Shown: positions 11,383-23,778 of the stretch, one piece after another
Layout: every line of letters begins with the position of its first letter
Position numbering within the stretch: the stretch's first letter is position 1
Made by a program: the position numbers and the translations under genes
Origin: Sciurus carolinensis
Lineage: Eukaryota > Chordata > Mammalia > Rodentia > Sciuridae
Direction of reading: 5' to 3'
Assembly (NCBI RefSeq): GCF_902686445.1
Contig: NC_062216.1
Location: 12,607,084-12,671,083, forward strand
Length of the DNA stretch: 64,000 nt
Notes under the pieces: model-generated
Seen by the model: only the letters and a program-made list of their open reading frames with translations
What the model was told of the DNA's origin: nothing
Database searches by the model: none

Positions 11383-14300
11383 ATGACTGGGAATACAAAT
11401 CATATCTCAATAATAACCCTGAACGTTAATGGCCTAAACTCATCAATCAAAAGACATAGACTGGCAGAGTGGATGAAAAAGAAACACCCAACATTATGCT
11501 GCCTGCAAGAGACTCATCTCATAGAAAAAGACATCCACAGACTAAAGGTGAAAGGATGGGAAAAAACCTTCCACGCACATGGACTCAGTAAAAAAGCGGG
11601 GGTTTCCATCCTTATATCAGATAAAGTGGACTTCAAGCCAAAGTTCATCAGAAGAGATAAAGAAGGACATTTCATACTGCTTAAGGGAACCATAAATCAG
11701 GAAGACATAACGATAGTAAATATTTATGCCCCAAACAATGGTGCATCCCTGTACATCAAACAAATCCTTCTCAATTTCAGGAATCACATAGACCACAACA
11801 CAATAATTCTAGGTGACTCTAATGCACCGTTGTCACCACTAGATAGATCTTCCAAACAAAAACCAACCAAAGAAACCATAGAACTCAATAACACAATCAA
11901 TAACCTAGACTTAATAGACATATACAGAATATTCCATCCATCAATGAGCGGATTAACTTTCTTCTCAGCAGCACATGGAACGTTCTCGAAAATAGACCAT
12001 ATGTTATGCCACAAAGCAGCCCTTAGGAAATGCAAAAAATAGAGATACTGCCTTGTGTTCTATCAGATCATAATGGACTGAGAGTAGAAATTAATGATGA
12101 AATAAAGAACAGAAATTACTCCAACACCTGGAGACTAAATAATATGCTATTGAATGAAACATGGATAACAGAAAACATCAGGGAGGAGATAAAAAAATTC
12201 TTAGAGGTCAATGAGAACAACGATACAGTATATCAAAATTTCTGGGACACTTTGAAAGTGGTACTAAGAGGAAAATTCATTGCATGGAGCACATTCCAGA
12301 AAAGAATGAAAAGTCAACAACTAAATGACCTAACATTGCAGATCAAAGTCCTAGAAAAAGAAGAATGGAATAACAGCAAAAGTAGTAGAAGACAGGAAAT
12401 AATTAAAATCAGAGCTAAAATCAATGAAATTGAAACAAAAGAAACAATTCAAAAAATTGACAAAACAAAACGTTGGTTCTTTGAAAGACTAAACAAAATA
12501 GAAAAACCCTTAGCCACACTAACAAAGAGGAGAGAGAAAACTCAAATTACTAAAATTCGTGATGAAAAAGGAAATAACACGACAGACCACTGAGATACAT
12601 AACATAATGAGAAGCTACTTTGAAAATCTGTATTCCAACAAAATAGAAACTACCGAAGACATTGAAAAATTTCTAGAGACATATACTCCTCCCAAACTGA
12701 ACCAGGAGGACATACACAATTAAACAGATCAATATCAAGCAATGAAATAGAAGAAGCCATTAAAAACCTACCATCCAAGAAAAGCCCAGGACCAGATCGA
12801 TTTTCAACCAAGTTCTACAAGACCTTCAAAGAAGAACTCATTCCAATACTTCTCAAAGTATTCCAGGAAATAGAAAAGGAGGTTACCCTACCAAACTCAT
12901 TCTATGAAGCTAATATCACCCTCACACCCAAACCAGGAAAAGACACATCAAGGAAAGAAAATTTTAGACCAATATCCTTGATGAATATAGATGCAAAGAT
13001 CCTTAACAAAATATTGGCAAACCATATCCAAAAACATATTAAGAAAATCGTGCACCACGATCAAGTGGGGTTCATCCCTGGAATGCAAGGATGGTTTAAG
13101 ATCCATAAATCAATAAACGTAATCCATCATGTCAATAGACCTTAGGATAAGAATCATATGGTTATATCAATTGATGCAGAAAAAGCGTTTGACAAAATAC
13201 AACACCCCTTCATGCTCAAAACACTAGAAAAAATAGGGATAGTAGGAACATACCTGAATATTGTAAAGGCTGTTTATGCTAAGCCCATGGCCAACATCAT
13301 TCTTAATGGAGAAAAACTGAAACCATTCCCTTTAAAAATGGGAACAAGACAGAGATGTCCTCTTTCACCACTTCTATTCAACATTGTCCTTGAACCTCTA
13401 GCCAGAGCAATTAGGCAGACTAAAGAAATTAAAGGGATACAAATAGGAAAAGAGGAACTTAAGCTGTCACTATTTGCGGATGACATGATTCTATATTTAG
13501 AGGATCAAAAAAACTCCTCCAGAAAACTTCTAGATCTCATCAATGAATTCAGCAAAATAGCAGGCTATAAAATCAACACCCATAAATCTAAAGCATTTTT
13601 ATACTCAAGCAACAAAACAGCTGAAAGGGAAATGAGGAAAACAACTCCATTTGCAATAGCCTCAAAAAAAAAATAAAATACTTGGGAATCAATCTAACCA
13701 AAGAGGTAAAAGATCTCTACAATGAAAACTATAAAACATTGAAGAAAGAAATTGAGGAAGACCTTAGAAGATGGAAAGATCTCCCATGTTCTTGGATAGG
13801 AAGAATTAATATTGTCAAAATGGCCATACTACCAAAAGTGCTATACAGATTCAACGCAATTCCAATTAAAATCCCAATGATGTACTTTACAGAACTAGAG
13901 CAAGCAATCATGAAATTCATCTGGAAGAATAAGAAACCCAGAATAGCTAAAGCAATCCTTAGCAGGAAGAATAAAACAGGGGGTATCACAATACCAGAAC
14001 TTCAACTATACTACAAAGCAATAGTAACAAAAACAGCATGGTATTGGCACCAAAACAGACAGTTAAATCAATGGTACAGAATAGAGGACACGGACACAAA
14101 CCCAAATAAATACAAGTTTCTCATACTAGACAAAGGTGCCAAAAATATGCAATGGAGAAAAGATAGCCTCTTCAACAAATGGTGCTGGGAAAACTGGGAA
14201 TCCATATGCAACACAATGAAACTAAACCCCTATCTCTCACCCTGCACAAAACTCAACTCACAATGGATCAAGGACCTTGAAATGAGACCAGAGACCCTGC

Positions 14301-15202
14301 ATCTTAGAAAAGAAAAAGTAGGTCCAAATCTTCAACTTGTTGGCTTAGGATCAGACTTCCTTAACAGAAATCCCATAGCACAAGAAATAAAAGCAAGAAT
14401 CAATAACTGGGATAGATTCAAACTAAATAGCTTTTACTCAGCAAAGGAAACTATCAGCAATGGGAAGAGAGAGCCTACAGAGTGGGAGAAAATCTCTGCC
14501 ACTCATACTTCAGATAGAGCACTAATTTCCAGAATATATAAAGAACTCAAAAATCTCTACAACAAGAATACAAATGACCCAATCAACAAATGGGCTAAGG
14601 ATATGAACAGATGCTTCACAGAAGAAGATCTACAAGCAATCAACAAACATATGAAAAAATGATCACCATCTTCAGTAATAAGAGAAATGCAAATCAGAAC
14701 TACACTAAGATTCCATCTCACCCCAATTAGAATGGCGATTATCAAGAATAAAAGCAACAACAGGTGTTGAAGAGGATGTGGGGGAAAAGGTACACTCATA
14801 CATTGCTGGTGGGGCTGCAAATTAGTGCAACCACTCTGGAAAGCAGTGTGGAGATTCCTTAGAAAACTTGGAATGGACCCACTATTTGACCCAGCTATCC
14901 CACTCCTCAGCCTATACCCAAAGGACTTAAAATCAGCATACTACAGAGATGTAGCCACATCAATGTTCATAGCTGCTCAATTCACAATTGCCAGATTGTG
15001 GAACCAACCTAGATGTCCTTCAATTGATGAATGGATAAAGAAACTGTGGTATATATATACAATGGAATATTACTCAGCTATAAAGAATAATAAAATTATG
15101 GCATTTGCAAGCAAGTGGATGAAATTGGAGAATATAATGCTAAGTGAGATAAGCCAATCTCAAAAAACTAAAAGTCGAACGATCTCGCTGATAAACGGAT
15201 GA
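11383..15202 (+). pseudogene. L1 ORF2 relic (endonuclease and reverse transcriptase)
   Basis: Four domains are recognisable in order. The apurinic-type endonuclease (11383-12042) retains 'TLNVNGLNS', 'CCLQETHL', 'GDSNAPLSPLDRSS' (a change from the usual GDFN) and 'GTFSKIDHM'. The linker/Z region follows (12030-12593). The reverse transcriptase (about 12760-13676) retains '[16 protein letters not shown]' and the catalytic '[11 protein letters not shown]'. The C-terminal region (13682-15202) has the cysteine-rich part at about 14755-14830. The frame is lost near 12035, several times between 12594 and 13157, and near 13676. In-frame TGA stops lie at 14660-14662 and near 14767. It is non-functional but only moderately decayed. 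Confidence 0.92.
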
Positions 15203-15432
15203 TGACACAGAAGGGGGGGTGGGAGGGGGGCAAGAATGGAGGAAGGAGGGACTGTATAGAGGGAAAAGAGGAGTGGGAGGGTTGGGGGAAGGAAAAAATA
15301 ACAGAATGAATCAAACACCATTACCCTATGTAAATGTATGAATATACAAATGGTATGCTGTTACTCCATGTACAAACAGAAACGACATGTATCCCATTTG
15401 TTTACAATAAAAATAAATTAAATTTAAAAAAA
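15203..15432 (+). mobile_element. L1 3' UTR with G-rich polypurine tract and poly(A)
   Basis: Just after ORF2, 15208-15295 is almost pure purine with several G runs ('gggggggtgggaggggggc'), the conserved guanine-rich tract of mammalian L1 3' UTRs. 'aataaaaataaa' and an A-rich end follow. Confidence 0.85.
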
Positions 15433-15449
15433 AAGAAAGGAAAGTAAGG
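15433..15449 (+). repeat. Right target-site duplication of the L1
   Basis: It matches 8901-8917 with one mismatch, directly after the A-rich tail. Confidence 0.88.
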
Positions 15450-17039
15450 AAGAAAGGAATACACTGCAGCAAGGGTTAGCTCTGTGGTAATCTGCAATCA
15501 TTATAGGTCTTGGTCTTCATTCTACCTGAACAGGTGAATTAATGGAACTTCTGCAAAATAGCTAGAGACAGGGCATTATCATGCTTTTATTTATATCTGA
15601 GAAAATAAAGAACTGCCTGAGACAGGGTTGGATCCTAAGAGAGCTAGAATGTCCCCCATACAGATTAAACATAGGACCCACCAAGTTATATCACTATTTT
15701 AAAGGTTTGGGAACTAAACATTGATAAGGCTGGGCTGCTTGAGGCTGTGCTGAGCCTCTCTGATCTCCTCTGAAATAATACCAGAATTATTCCGAGAAGG
15801 AAAAATCTGAATCCAACCAAAGCACAATCCACGTGCCAGAGCCCTGCGCAGACTGCTCCCGCTCGGGAATGGGGCAGAGTGGACCAGTGTGAAGAGTGCC
15901 ATGTGTCCTGAGAAAGGGCGAGGACCGGTTTGGGGAAGCTAGGTCTCTCTGCTAAGGTGGAGGGTGAGGGAGGAAGGGAGGACAAGGCCATTTCTCCCCA
16001 AAGACCACGAAGAAGAGCCTGGTAAGCAGACTGAGGGTGGCCGGGGGGCGGACACTGATAGGACCAGCCACCAGGTGGATCTGGATGTGAATCCCGGCTC
16101 TGTCCCCCACTAGCTCTGGGATCCTGGGCAGATTCCACTTCTCTCGGCCACCACTGTGCATCCTGTGGCCTGGCTGACATGAGGACTGGGTGGGCCAGCT
16201 TGCAGAGCGTTCCTGTTGTCCCCAAAGGGCTCGGCTAATGACCCCGATGACCAAAGTGGTGGAACCCAGATGTAAGATGTGCCAAGAGCGACCGAAGCTG
16301 TGAAAAGCTTCCGCTCTCTGGAACGTTCTTACTCTCCAATCCAGTAACGTCTGTCGCTTGTCAGACACATTCCTTTAGGAAGATGAGCATTTACACATGA
16401 AGTCTCAAAAAGAATGAATAAGTTAAAGACCGAACAGTTGTGGAGGCTTCAAAAAATATACTGTGGAAATAAAGTCGTGTGGGGAGACGGCCCTGTCATG
16501 AAGAGAGGAGAGAGGCAGAGAGACCGAGAGCCCAGGACATCACTCCCCGCCCCTCCGTGAGTCCTGACAGCCACCCCTCTTGCACCCTCCCGGAGACAGG
16601 AAGGGATCCTCTGTAAAAAGGGCAGACACTCCAGTTCCAGGAATGCCAGGGAAACGGGGTGAAGAGGCCACGTGTCAAAGGTGCCATGGCTCTGCCTCCC
16701 GCCACCGGAGGTCAAGCGTCCTGGCTGCAGGTTAGTTCTGCCTCCAGGTGATCCCGGGTGGTCGGAACTGCCCCAGAGAGAAGGCTGCAGATGAAGCCAA
16801 CTGAAAGACTTAAAAGAAAAAGAAGCCAATTCAGAGTGAAGTCCACCGGCCACGACACCGCCAGCCACACCCGGCACCCACCAGATAAGGCCTTCAGTCC
16901 TTCATCCCAGGTGAGCCAGCAGCAGGCACCCCACCCTCCAACACGAGCCTTCCTCTAGAGCACCCAGAAGAAGAAAGGAGGGAGGGAGACAGGACAGAAA
17001 GCAGGGCCAAGACTCAGAAGGAAAACTTAAAAATTACTG
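15450..17039. other. No gene recognised
   Basis: Open frames of 138-179 codons on the minus strand (15686-16225, 15952-16368, 16449-16877) lie here, but their proteins show no family motif, are Pro/Ser-rich and overlap each other. I read them as chance frames in GC-richer intron sequence. Confidence 0.5.
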
Positions 17040-17700
17040 AGAAAAAATACCTACAATAGCCCCGGAGAAGAAAGATGAAATACCACGTCTATAAAACAAA
17101 GTAGACAATAGAAAAAGAAATGAAGAAAACCTGAAGTGTCAATCCGAAAAGTCCAATATCATTTGAAATTTCAGAAAGAAAGAATACAGAGAATGGCTAA
17201 GAAAGAAATATCCACATAATGACACAAGGAAATTTCCAAGTAAGGAACGTACTTTCCCCAGACAATGGGATGTCTAGCAGAAATAAGTGAAAGATGACTC
17301 GTGCCAAGGCATGTCATTATGAAGTTTCAGAACTGAGAAATGAAGGGAAGATTCTAGAACCTCCCGGAAAGGAAACCCAAGTCTGATTTGAGGGAGACAG
17401 TCAAGAGTGCTTCTGAGCTTCTGAAAGCACAGACACTAGAAGACAGTGGACCACTGCCTACACCATTCTGCAGGACATCCTTTTCAACCTGGAGTCCTAT
17501 GCCCAGTTGCTGGTCAACCAAGTGGAAATGTGGAATCAAGATATTTCCAGATATGACTTCTCCTCCAGGAGAAACGGCAGGATGCGATCCAGAAGTAGAC
17601 CAAAAGGAGAAAGAATCCAACACTGGAGAGAGGCCCCAAGACAAAGGGACAGGAGGTCTTGGATGACAGCTATGGCCAGAGATAAGGAGCAACCACGCTA
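17040..17700 (+). mobile_element. Ancient LINE-1/HAL1-type ORF1 fragment
   Basis: 'tgccaaggcatgtcattatg' with 'aagtttcagaactgagaaatg', then 'ggagtcctatgcccagttgc' and 'aagatatttccagatatg', follow the layout of old L1 or HAL1 ORF1: 'cacatcattgtgaaatttca', 'attctatacccagc' and 'cattttcagac'. No open frame survives. Confidence 0.55.
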
Positions 17701-18015
17701 GACCAAAGAAACAGATAATGCTCCATGAGAGGTACTTGGAGAAAAAACATGCGATAGACAGGTTGTCTGACAGACCTTTTGGAGGACGTGGAAATGAAGC
17801 AACGACTACCTCCAGAAAGAAAAGAAACTGTACAAGGAAGGAATGAAGTTGTGATTCACATCCATCCAGCCAAGAATATCTGTATAGTCACTGCAGTGTA
17901 AACACCCAGCACGAATTCAACAAGATCAGTCCTGAGCACAGTGGGAGCAGAAAGGGCCGCGTCAAAGAGCTCATGCGCATCTGCCAATGGACAACGGAAG
18001 TCGGTAAAGCACGCT

Positions 18016-18555
18016 TGCTGTGGCTGGAATGTGCTCCCCATGTTGGAAGATGGGCCCCTAACAGGAGAGGTAGGGCCTAACAGGAGGTGAGCAGGTCAAG
18101 GGGGGCAGCCTCACAAGTGGATTGATGCTGTCACAGGAGGGGGCCTGGCATGGCCAGGGGGTTTCTGTGCTCTTGCTCTCACCCTCTCCTGCCTTCCACC
18201 TTCTGCACAGAGTCCCCACTGGATGCTAGCGCCACGTTCTTAAGACTTCCCAGCTTCCAGATCTCTGACCAGGTATGGTGGAACACGCTGGTAATCCCAG
18301 TGACTTGGGAGGTTGAGGCAGGAGGATTGAAAGTTTAAGACCTGCCTCAGCAATGCAGCAAGACTCTGTCTCAAGAATAAATAAATAAATAAATAAATAG
18401 GACTGGGGATGTGACTCAGTGGTCAAGTGTTCCTGAGTTCAATCTCCCCTCCCCCCAAAAAAATAAAAAAAAAAAAAAAAAAAAGAAATAATCTGTTCTT
18501 CAAGAATTACCTAATCTCAGGTATTTTGTTACAGTCACGGAAAACAGACTAAGAT
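18016..18555 (+). mobile_element. MaLR-type LTR interrupted by a SINE
   Basis: The 5' part starts 'tgctgtggctggaatgtgct' and contains 'gatgggcccctaacagg'. The 3' part after the SINE is 'attacctaatctcaggtatt' plus 'ttgttacagtcacgg' and 'cagactaaga', a typical MLT1/MST LTR end. The SINE at 18268-18484 splits the LTR. Confidence 0.75.
18268..18484 (+). mobile_element. Composite B1/ID SINE
   Basis: The B1 half ('ggtaatcccagtgacttggg', 'aggttgaggcaggaggattg'), a middle 'aaataaataaat' linker and the ID half ('ggggatgtgactcagtgg', 'gagttcaatctcccc') end in a long A tail. It is inserted in a MaLR LTR. Confidence 0.9.
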
Positions 18556-18559
18556 ACTG

Positions 18560-19858
18560 CTAGCTAAAACTGATGCATCAAGGAAGAGACAGCAAGATAA
18601 GCATATTTAGAATCATCTACACAAAAGTCAATTTAGAAAAGAGGGGGCACAGAAGTGTGAGGTGGCATTTGGGTGAGATAGAGGGGAAAGAAAATGTTAC
18701 TTAAAACACTGTCAGCCTTTTAGTATTCTCTGAATTTTGAACACCACATCCATGTGTTATTGTGACAAAAATGACCATTATCGCAGTTACCCAGGCTTCC
18801 AGGCCCTGCCACCCACTCTTTCCACAGAGACCTCTTTTCCAGTTCCAGAATTCATGCCCTCTCAGAAGACCTGTAGCAGGCTACGTGGTTCTGCTGGAGG
18901 GAGTAAAAGATCCCACCAGTCAGGAACAGTGACGGTCACCAGAACCGTCACTCAGGTTGCAGCAGTGACACCCCCTGTACCAACGCAGCCGTCCCTGGAC
19001 CATGGCAAGGCCCACACTTCACAGGGAGGCACTGCAGAGGCTGGGCAGCGTCGAACAGAACCACGCGCACAGGGCCCCTGAGCAGCTGTGTGTGGGCTGG
19101 CACGCTACAGCAAACTCTGCGGCCACCACCACATTCTGTCCGGTCACCACCTGCCCCGCGAAGCAGCCTCGTGACAGTCAGCCTGCGTGACAGCTCACCC
19201 ACCAACCTGCAGGCTTTTACCCTCCATTGCCGTCAACAGAGGCTTGAGAGTCTCAGTCAATCAAGTCACAAACACTCTTGAGTACCACCTTCACAGAAAA
19301 AGAAACACACCAAGTCCATCGTAAAACAAGTTCCAGAGATGCCGACTGCCTAGGTCAGGACCTCCCAGGACCATCAGTTCATAAGCCACCCCTGAGATGC
19401 TGGTTCTACCCACATAACACATTTAGCTACATGCTCTTAGATTAACTCACTAACCTTCTAACATGTATGTCATTCGGTTTTATTTGAAATGCATTTATTT
19501 AAGTGTATTTCTTCATGGTAACTGGAAAACTAGCACTACTCCTCTAGAAAGCAATTATAACAACAAAAAAAGTATAACATTAGCACAGCTTGAGTATCCC
19601 TAATCTGAAAATCCAAAAACTGAAAGAAGAAACTTCCTGGGCTTAAGCATTTTAGACATAAGAGAATCTGTAGTTATGGTGGCTACAAGACCAAGATAGA
19701 AAATACTAGAGATGAGATGCTAAGAAAACCAAACCACTGAGGCTTTCTAGATGGTAAAGCCAGTGCTGAAAGAGAATCTGAAAACATTTTTCCTCATTAT
19801 GTGATCCAATGTCAGATTAATGCCAAGGGATACACCTCTACAATTACCTTTGGCTCTC
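18560..19858. other. No gene recognised; weak DNA-transposon-like piece near 19585
   Basis: The plus-strand frame at 18737-19081 (114 codons) has no recognisable domain. At 19585-19660, 'cttgagtatccctaatctg' followed by 'aaatccaaaa' resembles the end of a Tigger/MER2-type element, but it is too short to be sure. Confidence 0.4.
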
Positions 19859-20005
19859 TGTTAGTCAACGTTTTGTCACTGTGACCAAAATACTTAACAA
19901 CTCAGAGGAGGAAAAGTTTATTTTGGCTCATGGTTTCAGAGATTCAGTCCATGGTCAGCTGACTACTGCTCAGAACAGCGTGGTAGAGGAAAGCAGCTCA
20001 ACTTT

Positions 20006-20051
<46 letters not shown>

Positions 20052-20330
20052 CACACACACACACACACACACAGTGGACAAGATAAAATCCCCACGGGCA
20101 CACTGCCACTGACCTAATTCCTTCATCAGTGCTCTACCTGCCTGCAGTTACCACCCAACGGACCATTCCAATTATAATCATTAACAGACCATATCCAATG
20201 ATTGATCCAACCAATGATGAATCCACTGATGAGCCACAGCTCTCATAATCTAATCATTTCACCTCCTAATACTCCTGCGTGGTCCGTCACATAAGCTCTT
20301 CAGGAAACATCTCATTGCCAGACTGTAACA
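19859..20330 (-). mobile_element. 3' LTR of the reverse MaLR element
   Basis: Plus-strand ends are 'tgttagtcaacgttttgtca' and 'gccagactgtaaca'. It holds a GA/CA microsatellite at 20009-20073, which makes it longer than its partner LTR. Confidence 0.78.
20009..20073 (+). repeat. Compound (GA)n(CA)n microsatellite
   Basis: About 16 AG repeats, a short 'acagacag' junction, then about 12 AC repeats. It lies inside the LTR, in the pyrimidine-rich (CT)n stretch typical of this LTR family. Confidence 0.95.
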
Positions 20331-21765
20331 CTCTGCCCCTGGCCTCCAAAAGCTCATGTCCATCTCACAATGCTAAACGCAGGCCATCTGCAAGAGCCCC
20401 ACAGTCTTAACAACCGTGGCATGTCCACAAGTCCAAGTCCAAAGTCTCCTCGGAGACTGAAGACTTTTGGTTTTGGTTGTAAGGCCCTGTTAGGATCAAA
20501 AATAAATTACCTCTATCCAATACACAAAGGCACAGAGTGAACAATCCCAAAAGGGAGAAATAAGGGTATAAAAAGAAGAGATGGGACCAAAACAAGACCA
20601 AAACTCAGCTGGGCAAACCAGCTGGGTAGCTCCTCGTCCAGCACCGAGGGCCCACGAGGCTAGGATGCGGCTTCCACGGAGCTTGGACAGCCCGTCACTC
20701 TGACCTTACCAGTGGCAGCCTACGGGCCTCTGAGGCTGACCCTGTCCACAGACAGCAGCTTTCCTCGGCCCATGAGCCACATTCCTGGCATCTCTTAATT
20801 CCTGGGGTCTCCGTTCAGTTTGGGCTTCATTCTTACAGTTCATGCTTCTCCCTCTCAGGAGCTGCCCACAGTGACTGTGGCCCTGCCAACACTCCCGGGC
20901 CTTCCTTTGAAAACCTGGTGGAAGCCTCCATGACCCCCTAACTCCAGCATCCTGTATTCTTGCAAACCCAATGCCATGTGGACGAGGCCAAGGTCTGCCA
21001 CCAGCTTTTGGGCCTCTTTGGGGACCTTGGCAGCAGTGACCTCTGAGTGCCTGACAGCTGAGCACAATGAACCAAACCCTGGTCAAACAACTTTCTAGCA
21101 TCCCATGCAATCAGGGCACCCCCACGGCCTCTCAGGAGCCGCCTGGGGATGGTCTGCTGATTCCTGAGGTGCCCTCGAGACCTCTGTCCTATTGTCTCTC
21201 TACTTCTCTTTAGGGGTGGTGATGTCTTCGGCAACCATATCTGACTTGGCCCCAGTTTTACATGTAATTTTCTGGCCAAAATGCAAATTTTTTAAAACTT
21301 TCCCCTCCGCTTTCTGCTCCTGATTCTCACAGTAAACCTGGCTAACAGCAGCCAGCAATACCCACCCCACTGCCTGAATGCTATTCTGCCCTGAAATTTT
21401 CTCCATCAGACTAATTAGTCCATCACTTTTAAATTCAGCCTCACAGAAAACTCTCAAGACATGGGCAAAACGTAGGCAGCTTCTTTGCCAGAATGGAACA
21501 CACGTGGACTCCAGGCCAATTCCCAAGAGTCCTTGTTCCTGTCGGAACCCTCATGAACACAGTCATTACTGCCACAATCCTCTTGGCGTTTTGGTCTTCT
21601 GCGTTCCCACCAGCATTGACCATTAAACTCAGCTTATAACCCTCTAAGGCTTCTCCAGGCTGCACCTTCAACCCTTTCCAACCTTCTCCCAGAAAACCAG
21701 TTCCAAAGGCTTCTGCACCACATGGTCAGGTATAATCATAGCAATCCTCCCAGTACCAATTTCTG

Positions 21766-22103
21766 TGTTAGTCAGCTTTCCGTTCCTAAGACCAAAATAC
21801 CTGTTAAGAACAACTTAGAGGAAGAGAAGTTTATTTTGAGCTCCTGGTTGCAGAGGTTCAGTCTATGAGCAGCTGACTCTCTTGCTCTGGCCCTGAGGCG
21901 AGGGGAAACCTCATGGTGGAAGGGCGTGGCAGAGGAAAGCTGCTCAGCTCCTGGCAGATGAGAGCAGAGTGAGGATCCAGGGACAAAATATGATCCCCAA
22001 GGGCACACCCCCCCAGTGACCTACTTCCTCCAGCCGAGCCTTTCACACTATGAGGCTACAGCGAATGATGCGCTTACAGCTCTCGTAATCTAATCATTGG
22101 CAC
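21766..22103 (-). mobile_element. 5' LTR of the reverse MaLR element (truncated)
   Basis: It begins on the plus strand 'tgttagtcagctttccg' and runs to about 'gtaatctaatcattgg'. The outermost part of the LTR (the 'tgttatggtttgga' end) is missing, so no target-site duplication can be read. Confidence 0.75.
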
Positions 22104-23239
22104 TAAAGGATGATACTATGGGCCTGAGATCTGGCATTCGAGGTGTTATCAGTTGGCATGGAGAGAAGAACCCTGAACTCTCTTACAAGCTCATCACACT
22201 GCGGAAGTCCCAGATGCAGCAAATACGGTAAACTGAAGGCACTCAAACCTCTAACATCAAGTATTTCTTTTTAGGATGTTTTTCAATAAGGCATACAGAG
22301 ATCAATATAATTACTTGCATAAACAAGATAGTTTTAAAAATCCTCTTTCAATGATATGAAATTATGTATCCATTTCCAGAGCTGGAAAAGATTCAGGGAA
22401 AAAAAAAAAAAGAAAACCTAGGATGGGCTATTTTTAATTACCTAATAGAAAAATTTCAATAACCTTTTTCTCTATCCAAATTGGAGGCAGTAATATCAAA
22501 ATTAATAGCTACCACTTTTGATTAGGTACATTCTTTACAAACAGAACTATACTGCAGAAATAAATGGTCTTCTTTATGCTTAAAAAAAAAAAAAGAAGTG
22601 TTTCAGTGACACAATGTAGCCACAAAAGTGAAGCCAGAAACAGAAATAGCATACAGGCCAAGAGATTGAGTAGGCTACAAACGGTACCGCTGCTCTCCTG
22701 GGGAGAACAATTCCTTACTCCCCGGGTTGCCCTACCCAGGGGTGCTGTCCTGCCTTCACAATGACACCATCACCCCATACAGGTTGCCACGGAGACCCGA
22801 CTCTGCACCTGGTCATGAATGGGCTGGGTGCAGGGCCTGGAAGAAAGGATCCCTGCACTGGAGTTCCGCTCTCCTCTTTCCCCAGCCTCCAAGGACCGGG
22901 ACAGAGGGCAAAAGGCACTTTCCCACCCCTGTGCGCACTCAACGGTGCTCTGTTCCCATGGAGCGTGTAGACTGCGGGGTCACTCTGCCTTATCCACGTT
23001 GTAAAGGTGAAATTGAACTGATCACCCAATTCCCCCATGCTTTTCAAAGTCACACAAAGAGTCAGCCGAGCTATTTGTGAGGCCCTTCCCTGGTCTACAT
23101 CTCCCAGTGGTGGACAGGATGACTCCGTCTCCTGAAGAGAGGCCAGGATTCCCCACTTGATGACTGGTACATTTTCCCACATCCCCAGTCACAGGTCAGG
23201 CTCTGTCCTTCAAGGGGCTCCTCTGCTAATGCATGGGAG
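22104..23239. other. No gene recognised
   Basis: The plus frame at 22727-23080 and minus frame at 22715-23182 overlap each other and have no motif. Two A-runs occur, at about 22398-22412 and 22581-22594. Nothing else seen. Confidence 0.45.
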
Positions 23240-23778
23240 AAAGTCATCTTTCAGGATGCATGGGGGACAGTTCCAGGACCTTGAGGATATCAAAATGTGA
23301 GGATGCTCAAATTTCTCACATAAAATAGTGTATTTGCATATAACCTATGAATATAATTCTATATACTTAAAATCATGTCTAGGTCATTTAAAACACCTCG
23401 TACAACAGAAATGCTACATCAAAAATTATACTGCTGCCAGGCACAGTGGCGCACACCTGTAATCCCAGCAGCTCGGGAGGCTGAGGCAGGAAGATCGGAA
23501 TTCAAAGCCAGTCTCAACAAAAGTGAGGTGCTAAGCAACTCAGTGAGACCCCATCTCTAAATAAATACAAAATAGGGACTTGGGATGTGGTTCAGTGGCT
23601 GTATGTCCCCGAGTTCATTCTCCAGTACCCCCCAAAATAAATAATTGTATCATTAAGGGAATAATGGCCCCGAAAAAGTCTATACAAACACAACTATGGG
23701 TAGGCCTAACCACACTGGCCAGCTGTGGTTGGCTGAATATTCGGATGCCAAAAACGCAGATACAGAGTCAACTGTATG
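23240..23778 (+). mobile_element. Tigger/MER2-like DNA transposon split by a SINE
   Basis: The left part has 'atatcaaaatgtgaggatgc', 'tatttgcatataacctatg' and 'catgtctaggtcatttaaaa'. The right part, after the SINE, has 'taagggaataatggccccg', 'tgggtaggcctaacc' and 'ttcggatgccaaaaacgcag'. Together they follow the layout of a well-known non-autonomous Tigger-type element. No transposase frame is present. The name is from memory of the repeat pattern. Confidence 0.7.
23434..23642 (+). mobile_element. Composite B1/ID SINE inside a DNA transposon
   Basis: The complete left half ('gccaggcacagtggcgcac', 'ctgtaatcccagcagctcgg') and right half ('ttgggatgtggttcagtgg', 'gttcattctccagtacc') interrupt the Tigger-like element. 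The flanks 'aaaattatact' and 'aataattgtat' may be a diverged target-site duplication. Confidence 0.9.

Larger units (their letters stand above)
8918..15432 (+). mobile_element. Structurally full-length LINE-1, coding-dead
   Basis: The element has all parts in order: a 5' UTR of about 1.4 kb opening with 'aagatccaagatggcgg', an ORF1 relic, a short inter-ORF spacer, an ORF2 relic, a 3' UTR with a purine/G-rich tract, AATAAA and an A-rich tail. It is flanked by a 17-bp target-site duplication with one mismatch, so it inserted by target-primed reverse transcription as a full-length copy. Both reading frames carry multiple stops and frameshifts, so it cannot move by itself now. It lies opposite to the inferred direction of DOCK5. 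Length (about 6.5 kb) is normal for an intact mammalian L1. Confidence 0.95.
19859..22103 (-). mobile_element. ERVL-MaLR element with two LTRs, reverse orientation
   Basis: Read on the minus strand, a 5'-truncated LTR (22103-21766) is followed by an internal region of about 1,435 bp (21765-20331) that opens 'gaaattggtactgggagg'. A purine-rich tract ('ggccaggggcagag') and the second LTR (20330-19859) follow. The LTRs share 'aggaggaaaagtttatttt'-type ends (AATAAA on the minus strand) and TG...CA termini. The internal region matches that of the plus-strand element at 54744-56853, for example in 'GSWRLP..FQR' and the later 'ELRDA.NV'. It codes for no intact protein; MaLR internal regions are non-autonomous. 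Family placement is by pattern only. Confidence 0.82.

Noticed and set aside
20706..21110. 134-codon minus-strand frame
   Set aside because: Part of the internal region of the reverse MaLR element, homologous to 55692-56240.
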